Of a stretch of DNA of 64,000 nt, positions 49,180-57,155 are shown piece after piece (the stretch's first letter is position 1; each line of letters begins with the position of its first letter). The position numbers and the translations under genes are program-made. The stretch covers positions 62,001-126,000 of the forward strand of contig NZ_STGJ01000011.1 of the NCBI RefSeq assembly GCF_004919095.1. Reading direction: 5' to 3'. Under the pieces are notes generated by a model. That model saw only the letters and a list, made by a program, of their open reading frames with translations, did not search any database and was not told the origin of the DNA. Origin of the DNA: Crenobacter intestini (lineage in GTDB: Bacteria > Pseudomonadota > Gammaproteobacteria > Burkholderiales > Chromobacteriaceae).

Positions 49180-50241
49180 GTGTCGCCTATTGCCTCGTCG
49201 ACCCCTGCAGCCTCCGCCGGCTGGATCCGCGTCCTGCGCCGGCGCTTCCCCGCTTTCGAGAGCCTGTGGCTGGAGTTCCCGGATAACGTCTTTCTGATCG
49301 CCTGCGACCGGGACGGCGAGTTCCTGCTGGCCGACTGCAACCCGGCGCAACAGGCCTTTATCGGCCTGCCGGCGGCGGCAACGCAGGGAAAGAGGGTGCG
49401 CGATCTGGTGGCTGAGCCGTACCGGGAGACGGTGCTCGAGCGCTACCGGCAATGCGTGGCGACCGGCAAGCCGCTGATCTACGAGGAGAGCGGGACGGTC
49501 GAGGGCGGGGGTGCGGTGCATTACTGGATGACCCTGCTTGTGCCGGCCCTCGGTGCCGACGGGCGGGTGGAATTCATCCTGGGGGTCAGCCGCGACGTGA
49601 CCGCGCTGCACCAGGCCGAGGAAGTGTTGCGGCGTGCCAACGAAGAGCTAGAGCAACGCGTGGCGATGCGTACGGCCGAGCTGGAGGCCGCCAACGCCCG
49701 GCTGCGCCAGATCGCGATGTACGACGCGCTGACCGGTGTCTTCTCGCGCGCGCACTTCTTCGAGCAGGGGCGCGACGCGTTCCGCCTGTCCGGCGAGCGG
49801 GACGAGCCGCTCGCGGTGCTGATGCTGGACATCGACCATTTCAAGCGCATCAACGACCGCTGGGGCCACGCGGCGGGTGACGACGTGCTGCGCATGGTCG
49901 GCGCCAAGCTCGCCGCGCTGTTCGGCGCGGGCGACCTCATCGGCCGCTGCGGGGGGGAGGAGTTCGCGGTGATTCTGCCCGGGGGGAGTGCCGGGCAGGC
50001 TTGCGAGCTGGCCAACCAGGTGTGCGAGGCGATCCGCTCGCACGCCTTCATCTGGCAAGGCGTCCGCATTCCCTGTTCGGTCAGCATCGGGGCCGCCGAG
50101 CGGCAGCCCGGCGACGACACCCTGGAAGCGTTGCTGCACCGCGCCGACCTGGCCTTGCTACAGGTGAAGGCCGGCGGCCGGGACGGCTACCGGCTGGCGA
50201 CAGAGCCCGCCCCGGCGGCTGCGGCCGGCCTGCCGGGGTAG
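49180..50241 (+). CDS. PAS-GGDEF diguanylate cyclase
   Basis: A 353-residue cytosolic protein (GTG start at 49180). The PAS domain is at about 30-150 (FLLADCNPAQQAFIGLPAAA...FILGVSRDVTALHQAEE). A coiled-coil linker (ANEELEQRVAMRTAELEAAN) leads into a GGDEF domain starting near YDALTGVFSRAHF. The active loop GGEEF (258-262) and metal site MLDIDHFKRINDRWGHAAGD are intact, so c-di-GMP synthesis is expected. The upstream inhibitory RxxD position reads GAGD, so product feedback through a canonical I-site is probably absent. No EAL domain. The gene is convergent with hypF. Confidence 0.92.
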   Translation: MSPIASSTPAASAGWIRVLRRRFPAFESLWLEFPDNVFLIACDRDGEFLLADCNPAQQAFIGLPAAATQGKRVRDLVAEPYRETVLERYRQCVATGKPLIYEESGTVEGGGAVHYWMTLLVPALGADGRVEFILGVSRDVTALHQAEEVLRRANEELEQRVAMRTAELEAANARLRQIAMYDALTGVFSRAHFFEQGRDAFRLSGERDEPLAVLMLDIDHFKRINDRWGHAAGDDVLRMVGAKLAALFGAGDLIGRCGGEEFAVILPGGSAGQACELANQVCEAIRSHAFIWQGVRIPCSVSIGAAERQPGDDTLEALLHRADLALLQVKAGGRDGYRLATEPAPAAAAGLPG

Positions 50242-50246
50242 GCGCC

Positions 50247-50270
50247 GCCTGAGCGCGCCGCCGCTCAGGC
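50247..50270. terminator. Hairpin at the GGDEF/hypF convergence
   Basis: Perfect 9-bp stem GCCTGAGCG/CGCTCAGGC between the convergent ends. It overlaps the hypF stop codon (50265-50267). No T tract, so termination function is uncertain. Confidence 0.4.
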
Positions 50271-52571
50271 CTTGGGGCGGGCGGCCTGCAGGCGCTCGCG
50301 GGCGACCCAGGCCTGGCCGAGGCTGAGCCCGCCGTCGTTCGGCGGCAGCGCGATGGGGCGCAGCACGCTGAGGCCGGCCGCGCTCAGCTTCTCCAGCAAC
50401 AGGCTCATCAGGCGGCGGTTGGCGCAGCAGCCGCCAGCGATGGCGACGGTGCCCAGGTCGGCCTGGCGGGCGGCCTGCACGGTCCAGTCGGCGAGCGCGG
50501 CGGCCAGCGTCGCGTGCCAGAGGCTGGCGATCGCGCCGGCGTCGTCCCCGAGCGTCAGCAGGTGGCGCACCAGCGGCGACAGGTCGAGTTGTCCGTCGGC
50601 GATCTGCCAGCCGCCTGCGAGCGGCGCGCAATCTTCCGCCATTTCCTCGAGTTTCTGCTGGGCCTCGTTGTCGAAGCGCTGCTCCTTGCACAACCCTGCC
50701 AGCGCAGCGATCGCGCCCGTCCACAGCGCGAGGCTGCTGGTCTGCCAGCCCTCGAACGGCCTGCCCAGCTGCGGCGCAAGCGCCGGCCATGCCGGGTGGC
50801 TGCCAAAGCGCTGCCGGGCCTCGGCGTCCTCGCCCATCGCGCACAACAGGCCGACCGCCATCAGCCACGGTTCGCGCACCGCCCGCGCGCCGCCGATCAG
50901 CGGTAGCGGCGCGAGCTGGCCCAGCCGCGTGAATTCGCCGCCCGCACAGCACAGCAACTCGCCGCCCCATGCCTTGCCGTCGTCGCCGAGGCCGACCGCG
51001 TCGAGCGCGAGGCCGAGCACCGGCCCGCTGCGGCCGTGTTCGGCGAGCACCGCGCCGATATGCGCGTGCTGGTGCTGGACATGGATCAGCGGGACGCCGA
51101 AGTGGCCGGAGAGCTCCTCGGCCAGCTCGCTCGGGTAGTGGCTGGGGTCAAGGTCGCAGGCGATCGCCTGCGGCCTCACCGCGGTCAGCTCGAGCAGGTG
51201 GTGGCAGACTTCCTCCATCGCCTGGCACGACAGCGGGTCGCCGACGTCGCCGACATGCTGGGAGACGAAGGCCTCGCGCCCGCGCAGCACGGTCAGCGTG
51301 TTCTTCGCCGGCACGCCGGTTGCCAGCACGTTGGGGCCGTCGCCTTGCAGTAGCACCGGGTCCGGTGCGTAGCCGCGCGCGCGCCGGTGCATCAGCGTCT
51401 GTCCCTCGTGCAGCGCGAGCACGCTGTCGTCGCAACGCACCACGATGTTGCGGTTGTGCAACAGGAAGACGTCGGCGACCTGGTTCAGCCTTTCGCGCGC
51501 CTCCTGGTTGTTGGTGACGATGGGCTCGCCGGATGGGTTGGCGCTGGTCATCACCCACACGCGGTCGCTCGCCTCGTCGCGCCAGGCGTTGCCTTGCGGG
51601 CGGCCGAGCGCCTCGTGGAACAGCAGCCACTGCATCGGCGTGTACGGCAGCATCACGCCCAGGGTAGAGAGCCCCGGCGCGACGCCGGGCAACAGCGCGT
51701 CGATGCCTTCCTTCTTGTCAAGCAGCACGATGGGGCGCGACACCGACGCGAGCGCCTCGGCCTCGGCGTCGCTGACATGGCACAGTCTGCGCGCGGATTC
51801 GACGTTGAGCACCATCACCGCCAGCGGCTTCTGCTGGCGTTTCTTCTGGCCGCGCAGCCGCTCGACCGCGTCGGCACGCGTCGCATCGCACACAAGGTGG
51901 AAGCCGCCCAGCCCCTTCATGGCGACGCTGCGGCCCATGCCGAGTATCTGCAGGGCGCCTGCGATCGGGTCGCCCTTGAGCAACTGCCCGAAGCGGTCGG
52001 TCAGCATCAGGCGCGGCCCGCACTGCGGGCAGGCGTTCGGCTCGGCGTGGAAGCGGCGGCTGGCCGGGTCTTCGTACTCCTCGCGGCACGCCGGGCACAA
52101 GTCGAACGCCGACATGCTGGTCTCGGCGCGGTCGTAGGGCAGCGAGTGGGTGATGGTGTAGCGCGGACCGCAGTCGGTGCAGTTGGTGAACGCGTAGCGG
52201 TAGCGGCGGTCGCTGCCGTCAAAGAGTTCGTCAAGGCAGTTCGGGCAGGTCGCGATATCGGTCGGGATGCGCGCGCCGCTGGCCTTGCCCTGGCTGTCGG
52301 CGATCTCGAACTGGGTTTCCATCTCGATGAGCGGCAGACGCGTCTCGTCGAGCGCGTCGACACGGGCGAGCGGCGGCAGGTGCAGGGTCAGCGCGCGGCG
52401 GCACGCGCGCAGCTGCTGGGCATCGCCCTGCAGTTCGACGTCGACGCCCGCGCCGGTGTTGCGGACAAAGCCGGTGAGCGGGTAGGCCCTGACGGTGCGC
52501 CACACATAGGGGCGAAAGCCCACGCCCTGAACGCGGCCACGGAAGGTGAGTCTGATTCGGGTAGCGGTCAT
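50265..52571 (-). CDS. hypF: Carbamoyltransferase HypF ([NiFe]-hydrogenase maturation)
   Basis: A 768-residue enzyme that makes the thiocarbamate precursor of the CN ligands. Domains in order: acylphosphatase (RGRVQGVGFRPYVW, ~1-90); two zinc fingers (CPNCLDE...CTDCG and CPACREE...CPQCG, ~110-185); YrdC-like (MKGLGGFHLVCDA, MTSANPSGEPI, ~200-390); Kae1-like C-terminal domain with VQHQHAHIGAVLAEHG. Length is standard. No other hyp or hydrogenase gene is in the window, although hypA-E are usually linked. They may be elsewhere, or this is a remnant of a lost cluster; the frame is intact. Confidence 0.95.
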   Translation of the reverse strand: MTATRIRLTFRGRVQGVGFRPYVWRTVRAYPLTGFVRNTGAGVDVELQGDAQQLRACRRALTLHLPPLARVDALDETRLPLIEMETQFEIADSQGKASGARIPTDIATCPNCLDELFDGSDRRYRYAFTNCTDCGPRYTITHSLPYDRAETSMSAFDLCPACREEYEDPASRRFHAEPNACPQCGPRLMLTDRFGQLLKGDPIAGALQILGMGRSVAMKGLGGFHLVCDATRADAVERLRGQKKRQQKPLAVMVLNVESARRLCHVSDAEAEALASVSRPIVLLDKKEGIDALLPGVAPGLSTLGVMLPYTPMQWLLFHEALGRPQGNAWRDEASDRVWVMTSANPSGEPIVTNNQEARERLNQVADVFLLHNRNIVVRCDDSVLALHEGQTLMHRRARGYAPDPVLLQGDGPNVLATGVPAKNTLTVLRGREAFVSQHVGDVGDPLSCQAMEEVCHHLLELTAVRPQAIACDLDPSHYPSELAEELSGHFGVPLIHVQHQHAHIGAVLAEHGRSGPVLGLALDAVGLGDDGKAWGGELLCCAGGEFTRLGQLAPLPLIGGARAVREPWLMAVGLLCAMGEDAEARQRFGSHPAWPALAPQLGRPFEGWQTSSLALWTGAIAALAGLCKEQRFDNEAQQKLEEMAEDCAPLAGGWQIADGQLDLSPLVRHLLTLGDDAGAIASLWHATLAAALADWTVQAARQADLGTVAIAGGCCANRRLMSLLLEKLSAAGLSVLRPIALPPNDGGLSLGQAWVARERLQAARPKA

Positions 52572-52672
52572 CGGGCGTTACTCGTGATTAGTTTATTATT
52601 AAACGTTTATAATTGCACGATTTGGGCTGTCGGGGTTTGATAAAACGCAGGGTTTGTGCATTCCTCACATGA
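52572..52672 (-). promoter_or_regulatory. AT-rich upstream region of hypF
   Basis: About 35 bases (52583-52618) are strongly AT-rich, with the inverted repeat GTTTA-TTAT-TAAAC (52590-52603) overlapping the palindrome AAACGTTT. This is probably the hypF promoter with an operator. No specific factor can be named. Confidence 0.4.
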
Positions 52673-52700
52673 CAAAAGCCCGCCGTGCGGGCGGGCTTTG
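52673..52700 (-). terminator. Terminator of dctA
   Basis: Perfect 10-bp stem AAAGCCCGCC/GGCGGGCTTT around a GTGCG loop. On the minus strand it ends in TTTTGTC. It lies 18 bases after the dctA stop. Confidence 0.85.
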
Positions 52701-52717
52701 GGGGCGGTGAGGGCCGA

Positions 52718-54058
52718 TCAGCCTTGGCGGGCCGGGGAGAGCGTCAGCGTCTCCAGCGCCTCGTCGGCGACAGTTTCCGGCTCGTCCGCTTCCAGCTCGG
52801 TCTCGCCGTCGAGCACGCGCTGCATGCGGACGGTGTCGAGCGCCCCTTCCCACTTGGCGACCACCACGGTGGCGACGCCGTTGCCGATCAGGTTGGTGAT
52901 CGCGCGTGCCTCGGACATGAAGCGGTCGACGCCGATCAGCAGTGCGAGGCCTTCGACTGGCAGCTTGCCGCCGAGCGTCGCCAGCGTCGCCGCCAGCGTG
53001 ATGAAGCCGCCGCCGGTCACCGCCGCCGCGCCCTTGGACGTCAACAGCAGCACGCCCAGGATGCCCAGCTCCTCGGCCAGCGTCAGATCGACGTTGGTCG
53101 CCTGCGCGATGAAGATCGCCGCCATGGTCAGGTAGATCGAGGTGCCGTCCAGGTTGAACGAGTAACCGGTCGGGATCACCATGCCGACCACCGGCTTGGC
53201 GCAGCCAAGGTTCTCCAGCTTGCTCATCATGCGCGGCAGCGCGGTCTCGCTCGACGAGGTGCCCAGCACCAGGATCAGCTCTTCCTTGATGTAGGCAAGG
53301 AACTTGATCAGGCTGAAGCCGTGCACCTTGGCGATGGTGCCCAGCACCACGAACACGAAGGCAAAGCAGGTGAGGTAGACGCACAGCATCAGGAAACCCA
53401 GCTGCTTGAGCGAGCCGATGCCGTACTTGCCGATGGTGAATGCCATCGCGCCGAAGGCGCCGATCGGGGCGAGCTTCATCAGCATGCCGATGATGCCGAA
53501 CAGCGCGTGCGAGAACTCGTCGAGGATGGAAACCAGCGGCTTGCCCTTGTCGCCCAGGCGGGTCAGCGCGAGGCCCAGCAGCACCGAGAACAGCAGCACC
53601 TGCAGGATCTCGCCGCCAGCGAAGGCGCCAACCACGGTCTCGGGGATGATGTGCAGCAGGAAGTCGACGGTGTTCATTTCCTTGGCGCCGGCGGTGTACT
53701 TGGCGATGCTGCCGGCGTCGAGCGTGGCCGGGTCGACGTTGAGGCCGGCGCCCGGCTTCAGCACGTTGACGACGATAAGGCCGATCACCAGCGCCAGCGT
53801 GGTGACCACCTCGAAGTAGAGCAGGGACTTGAGGCCGACGCGGCCGACTTCCTTCATGTCGCCCATCTTGGCGATGCCGACGACGACGGTGGTGAAGATG
53901 ATCGGCGCGATCATCATCTTGATCAGCTTGATGAAGGCGTCGCCCAGCGGCTTCATCTTGGCGCCGGTTTCGGGCATGAAGGCGCCCAGTGCGACGCCCA
54001 GCGCGATGGCGAGCAGGACCTGGAAATACAGACGGGTGTAAAGCGGCTTGTGCGGCAT
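52718..54058 (-). CDS. dctA: C4-dicarboxylate/proton symporter DctA
   Basis: A 446-residue inner-membrane transporter of the DAACS family for succinate, fumarate and malate. Diagnostic motifs are [20 protein letters not shown] (the serine-rich hairpin), [40 protein letters not shown] and [20 protein letters not shown] followed by [10 protein letters not shown]. The ATG at 54058 has AGGGAA upstream. A long inverted repeat lies ~80 bases before the start. DctB/DctD are not adjacent; the kinase and regulator at 2453-5715 have a DctB-like core but a FixJ-type output. Confidence 0.94.
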   Translation of the reverse strand: MPHKPLYTRLYFQVLLAIALGVALGAFMPETGAKMKPLGDAFIKLIKMMIAPIIFTTVVVGIAKMGDMKEVGRVGLKSLLYFEVVTTLALVIGLIVVNVLKPGAGLNVDPATLDAGSIAKYTAGAKEMNTVDFLLHIIPETVVGAFAGGEILQVLLFSVLLGLALTRLGDKGKPLVSILDEFSHALFGIIGMLMKLAPIGAFGAMAFTIGKYGIGSLKQLGFLMLCVYLTCFAFVFVVLGTIAKVHGFSLIKFLAYIKEELILVLGTSSSETALPRMMSKLENLGCAKPVVGMVIPTGYSFNLDGTSIYLTMAAIFIAQATNVDLTLAEELGILGVLLLTSKGAAAVTGGGFITLAATLATLGGKLPVEGLALLIGVDRFMSEARAITNLIGNGVATVVVAKWEGALDTVRMQRVLDGETELEADEPETVADEALETLTLSPARQG

Positions 54059-54135
54059 GATGGGTTCCCTGAACGAGTGCATCCGGTCTTCTACGGACCA
54101 TGACAAGATGCTAGCTGCCGCACGCTAAGTTCAGC

Positions 54136-54170
54136 CATTGCGGAATTCCCGATTGGGGAAAACCGCAATG
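54136..54170. promoter_or_regulatory. Long inverted repeat upstream of dctA
   Basis: Arms CATTGCGGAATTCCC (54136-54150) and GGGGAAAACCGCAATG (54155-54170) match at 13 of 15 positions around ATTG(G). It sits between the stop of the small unknown gene and dctA. No T tract, so it looks more like an activator or repressor site than a terminator. DctD-type sites upstream of dctA are also GC-cored inverted repeats. Confidence 0.5.
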
Positions 54171-54187
54171 TCAGGCCGGCGGGGTGT

Positions 54188-54436
54188 TCAGCCTTGCGCG
54201 ATCAGCCGTGCCTGGTCGTAGCGCTCGCCGCCCATGTCGAGCTCCTCGCCTTCGTGCCAGCGCGACGAATCGCCCTCGGCGATCCACCAGAAACGGCCGC
54301 GCTCGTCCAGGTGCACGAACACCGACCCGGCCGCCGTCTCGTCTTCCAGCTCTTCGATCGAGCGCATCTCGCCCGTCGCGTACGTCTCGAAAGCGCCGCG
54401 CGCCTCGTTCCAGATCCAGTGTCTCGTCTTGTGCAT
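54188..54436 (-). CDS. Small conserved-looking protein of unknown function
   Basis: An 82-residue soluble acidic protein (MHKTRHWIWNEARGAFETYA...ELEDETAAGSVFVHLDERGR...FWWIAEGDSSRWHEGEELDM). It is rich in Trp, Glu and Arg, with no signal peptide or known motif that I recognise. GGAG lies 7 bases before the ATG at 54436, a good ribosome site. It lies downstream of the eutR-like gene in the same direction (29-base gap), so it may be cotranscribed with it. Coding potential rests on the ribosome site, amino-acid composition and position. Confidence 0.65.
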   Translation of the reverse strand: MHKTRHWIWNEARGAFETYATGEMRSIEELEDETAAGSVFVHLDERGRFWWIAEGDSSRWHEGEELDMGGERYDQARLIAQG

Positions 54437-54465
54437 GGCAATCTCCGGCAAGGGGAAGCGCGAGT

Positions 54466-55425
54466 CTAGCAGCAGGCGGCGGCCGCTGGCGAATGCGTGC
54501 AGCCGGTGCGCTCGCGGGTGCGGCTGGGTGCCTCGCCGAAATGGGCGCGGTAGTCCTGGCTGAACTGGCTTGGGTTGTCGAAGCCGAAAGCGGCGGCGAT
54601 GTCGCGGATCGGCCGCGCCGCCTGGGCGCGGTCGCACAGCGCCCGGCGCACCGCGGCCATTTGCTGGGCGCGCATAAAGCCCAGCGGCGCGGTGGCGGTG
54701 ACCGCCTGGAAGCCGTTTTGCAGGGTACGCCGGGTGACGTGCAGGCGCTGGCACAGGGCGTCGACGCTGGCCGGGGCGTCGCCCGCGCAATGCGCCCAGC
54801 GCTCGGTCTGCTCGACCCAGCGCAGTTGCCTGTCCTGCACCGCGCGCCGGTCGATCGGCGTGCCGCCGGCCGCCAGCACGCCGAGCAGCGCGCTTGAGAC
54901 TTCCCGGGGGAAGGCTCCTGCGCCCAGCAGTTGCTCCGGCGCCTCGCCCGCCAGCGCCAGCGCGCGCGCGGGCAGCGCTTTCAGCGCCCGGTAGAGCGGC
55001 CCAGGCAGCGGGATGATCCGCGGGCCGCCGCGGCGCCAGGCGGCGGCCGTTTCCGCGTCCGCCGGGGCCATGACGACGCCGCCGATCAGGAAGCGCTCCG
55101 GCGTGCGCAGGCAGAATTCCTCGCCGCCGGGGGCGACCAGCACGCTGCAAGGCGTGACCTCCCGCCCGGCAAAGCGCAGCGAGGCGCCGGCCTGTTCGTC
55201 CGGCAGGCCGAACCACAAGGTGCCGGCCGGCGGCACGCAGTGCTGGTAGGTCGCCTGCTCCGCGTACTCGTTGAAGAGCTGCATCTGCGGCAACTGCACT
55301 TCGTGCAGCCGGCCCAGGTAGGCGCCGGCGGAGAGCTGGACATAGCGTTGGGACCAGCCCGTGATCAGGGCGGCGTGCTCGTCCGCGTCGTCGGCGATGC
55401 GGGTGCTCAGCGTCAGTGTCGTCAT
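54466..55425 (-). CDS. eutR: AraC-family regulator, EutR-like
   Basis: A 319-residue transcription factor. The N-terminal two-thirds is a ligand-binding region (QRYVQLSAGAYLGRLHEVQL...FNEYAEQATYQHCVPPAGTL) as in EutR and CatR-type AraC proteins. The C-terminal AraC helix-turn-helix pair includes LCQRLHVTRRTLQNGFQAVT and IAAAFGFDNPSQFSQDYRAH. AGGAGG lies 7 bases before the ATG at 55425. It is divergent from the ethanolamine permease and eutBC, so it most likely activates them in response to ethanolamine. E. coli EutR also needs cobalamin; whether this one does cannot be seen. Confidence 0.87.
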   Translation of the reverse strand: MTTLTLSTRIADDADEHAALITGWSQRYVQLSAGAYLGRLHEVQLPQMQLFNEYAEQATYQHCVPPAGTLWFGLPDEQAGASLRFAGREVTPCSVLVAPGGEEFCLRTPERFLIGGVVMAPADAETAAAWRRGGPRIIPLPGPLYRALKALPARALALAGEAPEQLLGAGAFPREVSSALLGVLAAGGTPIDRRAVQDRQLRWVEQTERWAHCAGDAPASVDALCQRLHVTRRTLQNGFQAVTATAPLGFMRAQQMAAVRRALCDRAQAARPIRDIAAAFGFDNPSQFSQDYRAHFGEAPSRTRERTGCTHSPAAAACC

Positions 55426-55741
55426 GTGCTTTTCCTCCTGCTCTCTGCAATGCAAGAGGCGTGCCCGCAAAATCCTGTCGGAAAGCGGAAAAGCGCACCT
55501 TCTTCGTGCCCGGCAGGCGGCACTCGGCGCAATAAGCGCCCTGTTTGTTGTTGCGCTGCACAATCGTGGTGCGCGGGCCATGCCGGCGGCCGCTCGCGCG
55601 CGTGCCGCCACCGTGCGGCCTTCGCCCGTAAGCCCGGGGTTTTTTCCGGTTTGCGCTAACGCGGCCGAGGTGGCGCTGCCTAGCATCGACCGCATGGCTG
55701 CCGGTTTGATTGCCGGCGGCGTTGGCGAAACGGAGACTGTC
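55426..55741. promoter_or_regulatory. Divergent control region between eutR and the ethanolamine permease gene
   Basis: A 316-base gap with no convincing gene. It contains several short GCGC-centred repeats (for example GGCGCAATAAGCGCC near 55525-55540) and a T6 run near 55640 preceded by GC-rich sequence. It must hold the promoters for both directions and EutR sites, but I cannot fix -35/-10 boxes with confidence. Confidence 0.4.
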
Positions 55742-57145
55742 ATGCAGACAAGGATGGAACTGTCCAGGCGCCTGGGCGGCTGGCAATTGTGGGGGATCGC
55801 GGTGGGGCTGGTGATCTCGGGCGAGTATTTCGGCTGGAGTTATGGCTGGGCGCAGGCCGGGACGCTGGGCTTTCTGGTGACGGCGCTGTTTGTCGCCCTG
55901 ATGTACGGCGCGTTCATCTTCAGCTTCACCGAGCTCAGTTGCGCGATCCCGCACGCAGGCGGGCCGTTTGCCTACGCGCGCCGCGCGTTCGGGCCGGTGG
56001 GCGGGCTGGTGGCCGGCTTTGCCACGCTGTGCGAGTTCGTGTTCGCCCCGCCGGCGATCGCGCTGGCGATCGGCGCCTATATCAACGTGCAGTTTCCCCA
56101 GGTCGACCCGAAGTGGGTGGCCGTCGGCGCGTACATGCTGTTCATGACGCTCAATATCGTCGGTGTCGGCATCGCCGCGACGCTTGAGCTGGCCATCACC
56201 CTGATCGCCGTGTTCGAGCTTCTGGTGTTCATGGGGGTGGTCGCCCCGGGCTTTTCCTGGCAGAACTTTACCGCCGGCGGCTGGGCCGGGGCCGACAGCT
56301 TCAGCCTCGCGGCCGTCGGCGGCATCTTCGCGGCGATCCCGTTCGCGATCTGGTTCTTTCTGGCGATCGAGGGCGCGGCGATGGCGGCCGAGGAGGCGAA
56401 GGATCCCAGGCGCACCATCCCGCGCGCCTTCATCGGCGGCATATTGACCCTGGTGGTGCTGGCGCTGGGCGTGATGGTGCTGGCGGGCGGCGTCGGTGAC
56501 TGGACGCGGCTGGCCAATATCAACGACCCGCTGCCGCAGGCGATGAAGACCATCGTCGGCGACAATAGCGGCTGGCTGCACATGCTGGTGTGGCTGGGCG
56601 TGTTCGGGCTGGTGGCGTCGTTCCACGGCCTGATCATGGGCTATTCCCGGCAGATCTTCGCGCTGGCCCGCGCAGGCTACCTGCCGCCCTTCCTCGCCGT
56701 GGTCCATCCCCGCTTCAAGACCCCGCACCGGGCGATCCTGGCCGGCGGTGCCGTCGGCCTCGCGGCGATCTTCAGCGACGAGCTGGTGAGCATCGGCGGG
56801 CTGCCGCTGACCGCCAACATCGTCACGCTGTCGGTGTTCGGCGCGATCGTGATGTACATCGTGTCGATGCTCGCGCTGTTCCGCCTGCGCAAGACCGAAC
56901 CCGCGCTCGAGCGCCCGTTCGTCGCGCCGGCCTACCCGCTGCTGCCGGCGCTGGCGCTGGGCGCGGCGCTCATCTGCCTGGCCGCCATGGTGTGGTTCAA
57001 CCAGATGCTGGCGCTGCTTTTCCTCGTCTCGCTCGCGCTGGCCTACCTGTACTTCCGCCTGACGCGCCACCACCGGCAAGCGGCGGCCAGGGACCCGATG
57101 CTGTCCCGCGGCGGCGCGGCAGCCGCGGCGCAGGCGGTCGAGTAA
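55742..57145 (+). CDS. eat: Ethanolamine permease (APC superfamily, Eat type)
   Basis: A 467-residue inner-membrane amino acid/polyamine/organocation transporter with 12 predicted helices. The start (WQLWGIAVGLVISGEYFGWS) and ELSCAIPHAGGPFAYARRAF match the EutP/Eat ethanolamine permease subfamily. IEGAAMAAEEAKDPRRTIPR is the family's conserved cytoplasmic loop. GGAG precedes the ATG at 55742. The stop lies ten bases before eutB, so uptake and breakdown are coupled in one operon. Confidence 0.9.
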   Translation: MQTRMELSRRLGGWQLWGIAVGLVISGEYFGWSYGWAQAGTLGFLVTALFVALMYGAFIFSFTELSCAIPHAGGPFAYARRAFGPVGGLVAGFATLCEFVFAPPAIALAIGAYINVQFPQVDPKWVAVGAYMLFMTLNIVGVGIAATLELAITLIAVFELLVFMGVVAPGFSWQNFTAGGWAGADSFSLAAVGGIFAAIPFAIWFFLAIEGAAMAAEEAKDPRRTIPRAFIGGILTLVVLALGVMVLAGGVGDWTRLANINDPLPQAMKTIVGDNSGWLHMLVWLGVFGLVASFHGLIMGYSRQIFALARAGYLPPFLAVVHPRFKTPHRAILAGGAVGLAAIFSDELVSIGGLPLTANIVTLSVFGAIVMYIVSMLALFRLRKTEPALERPFVAPAYPLLPALALGAALICLAAMVWFNQMLALLFLVSLALAYLYFRLTRHHRQAAARDPMLSRGGAAAAAQAVE

Positions 57146-57155
57146 GGAGGTCCGC

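Noticed and set aside
54059-54135. sigma54 promoter for dctA on the minus strand
   Set aside because: TGGCTGAACTTAGC has nine, not ten, bases between GG and GC and a poor -12 box.
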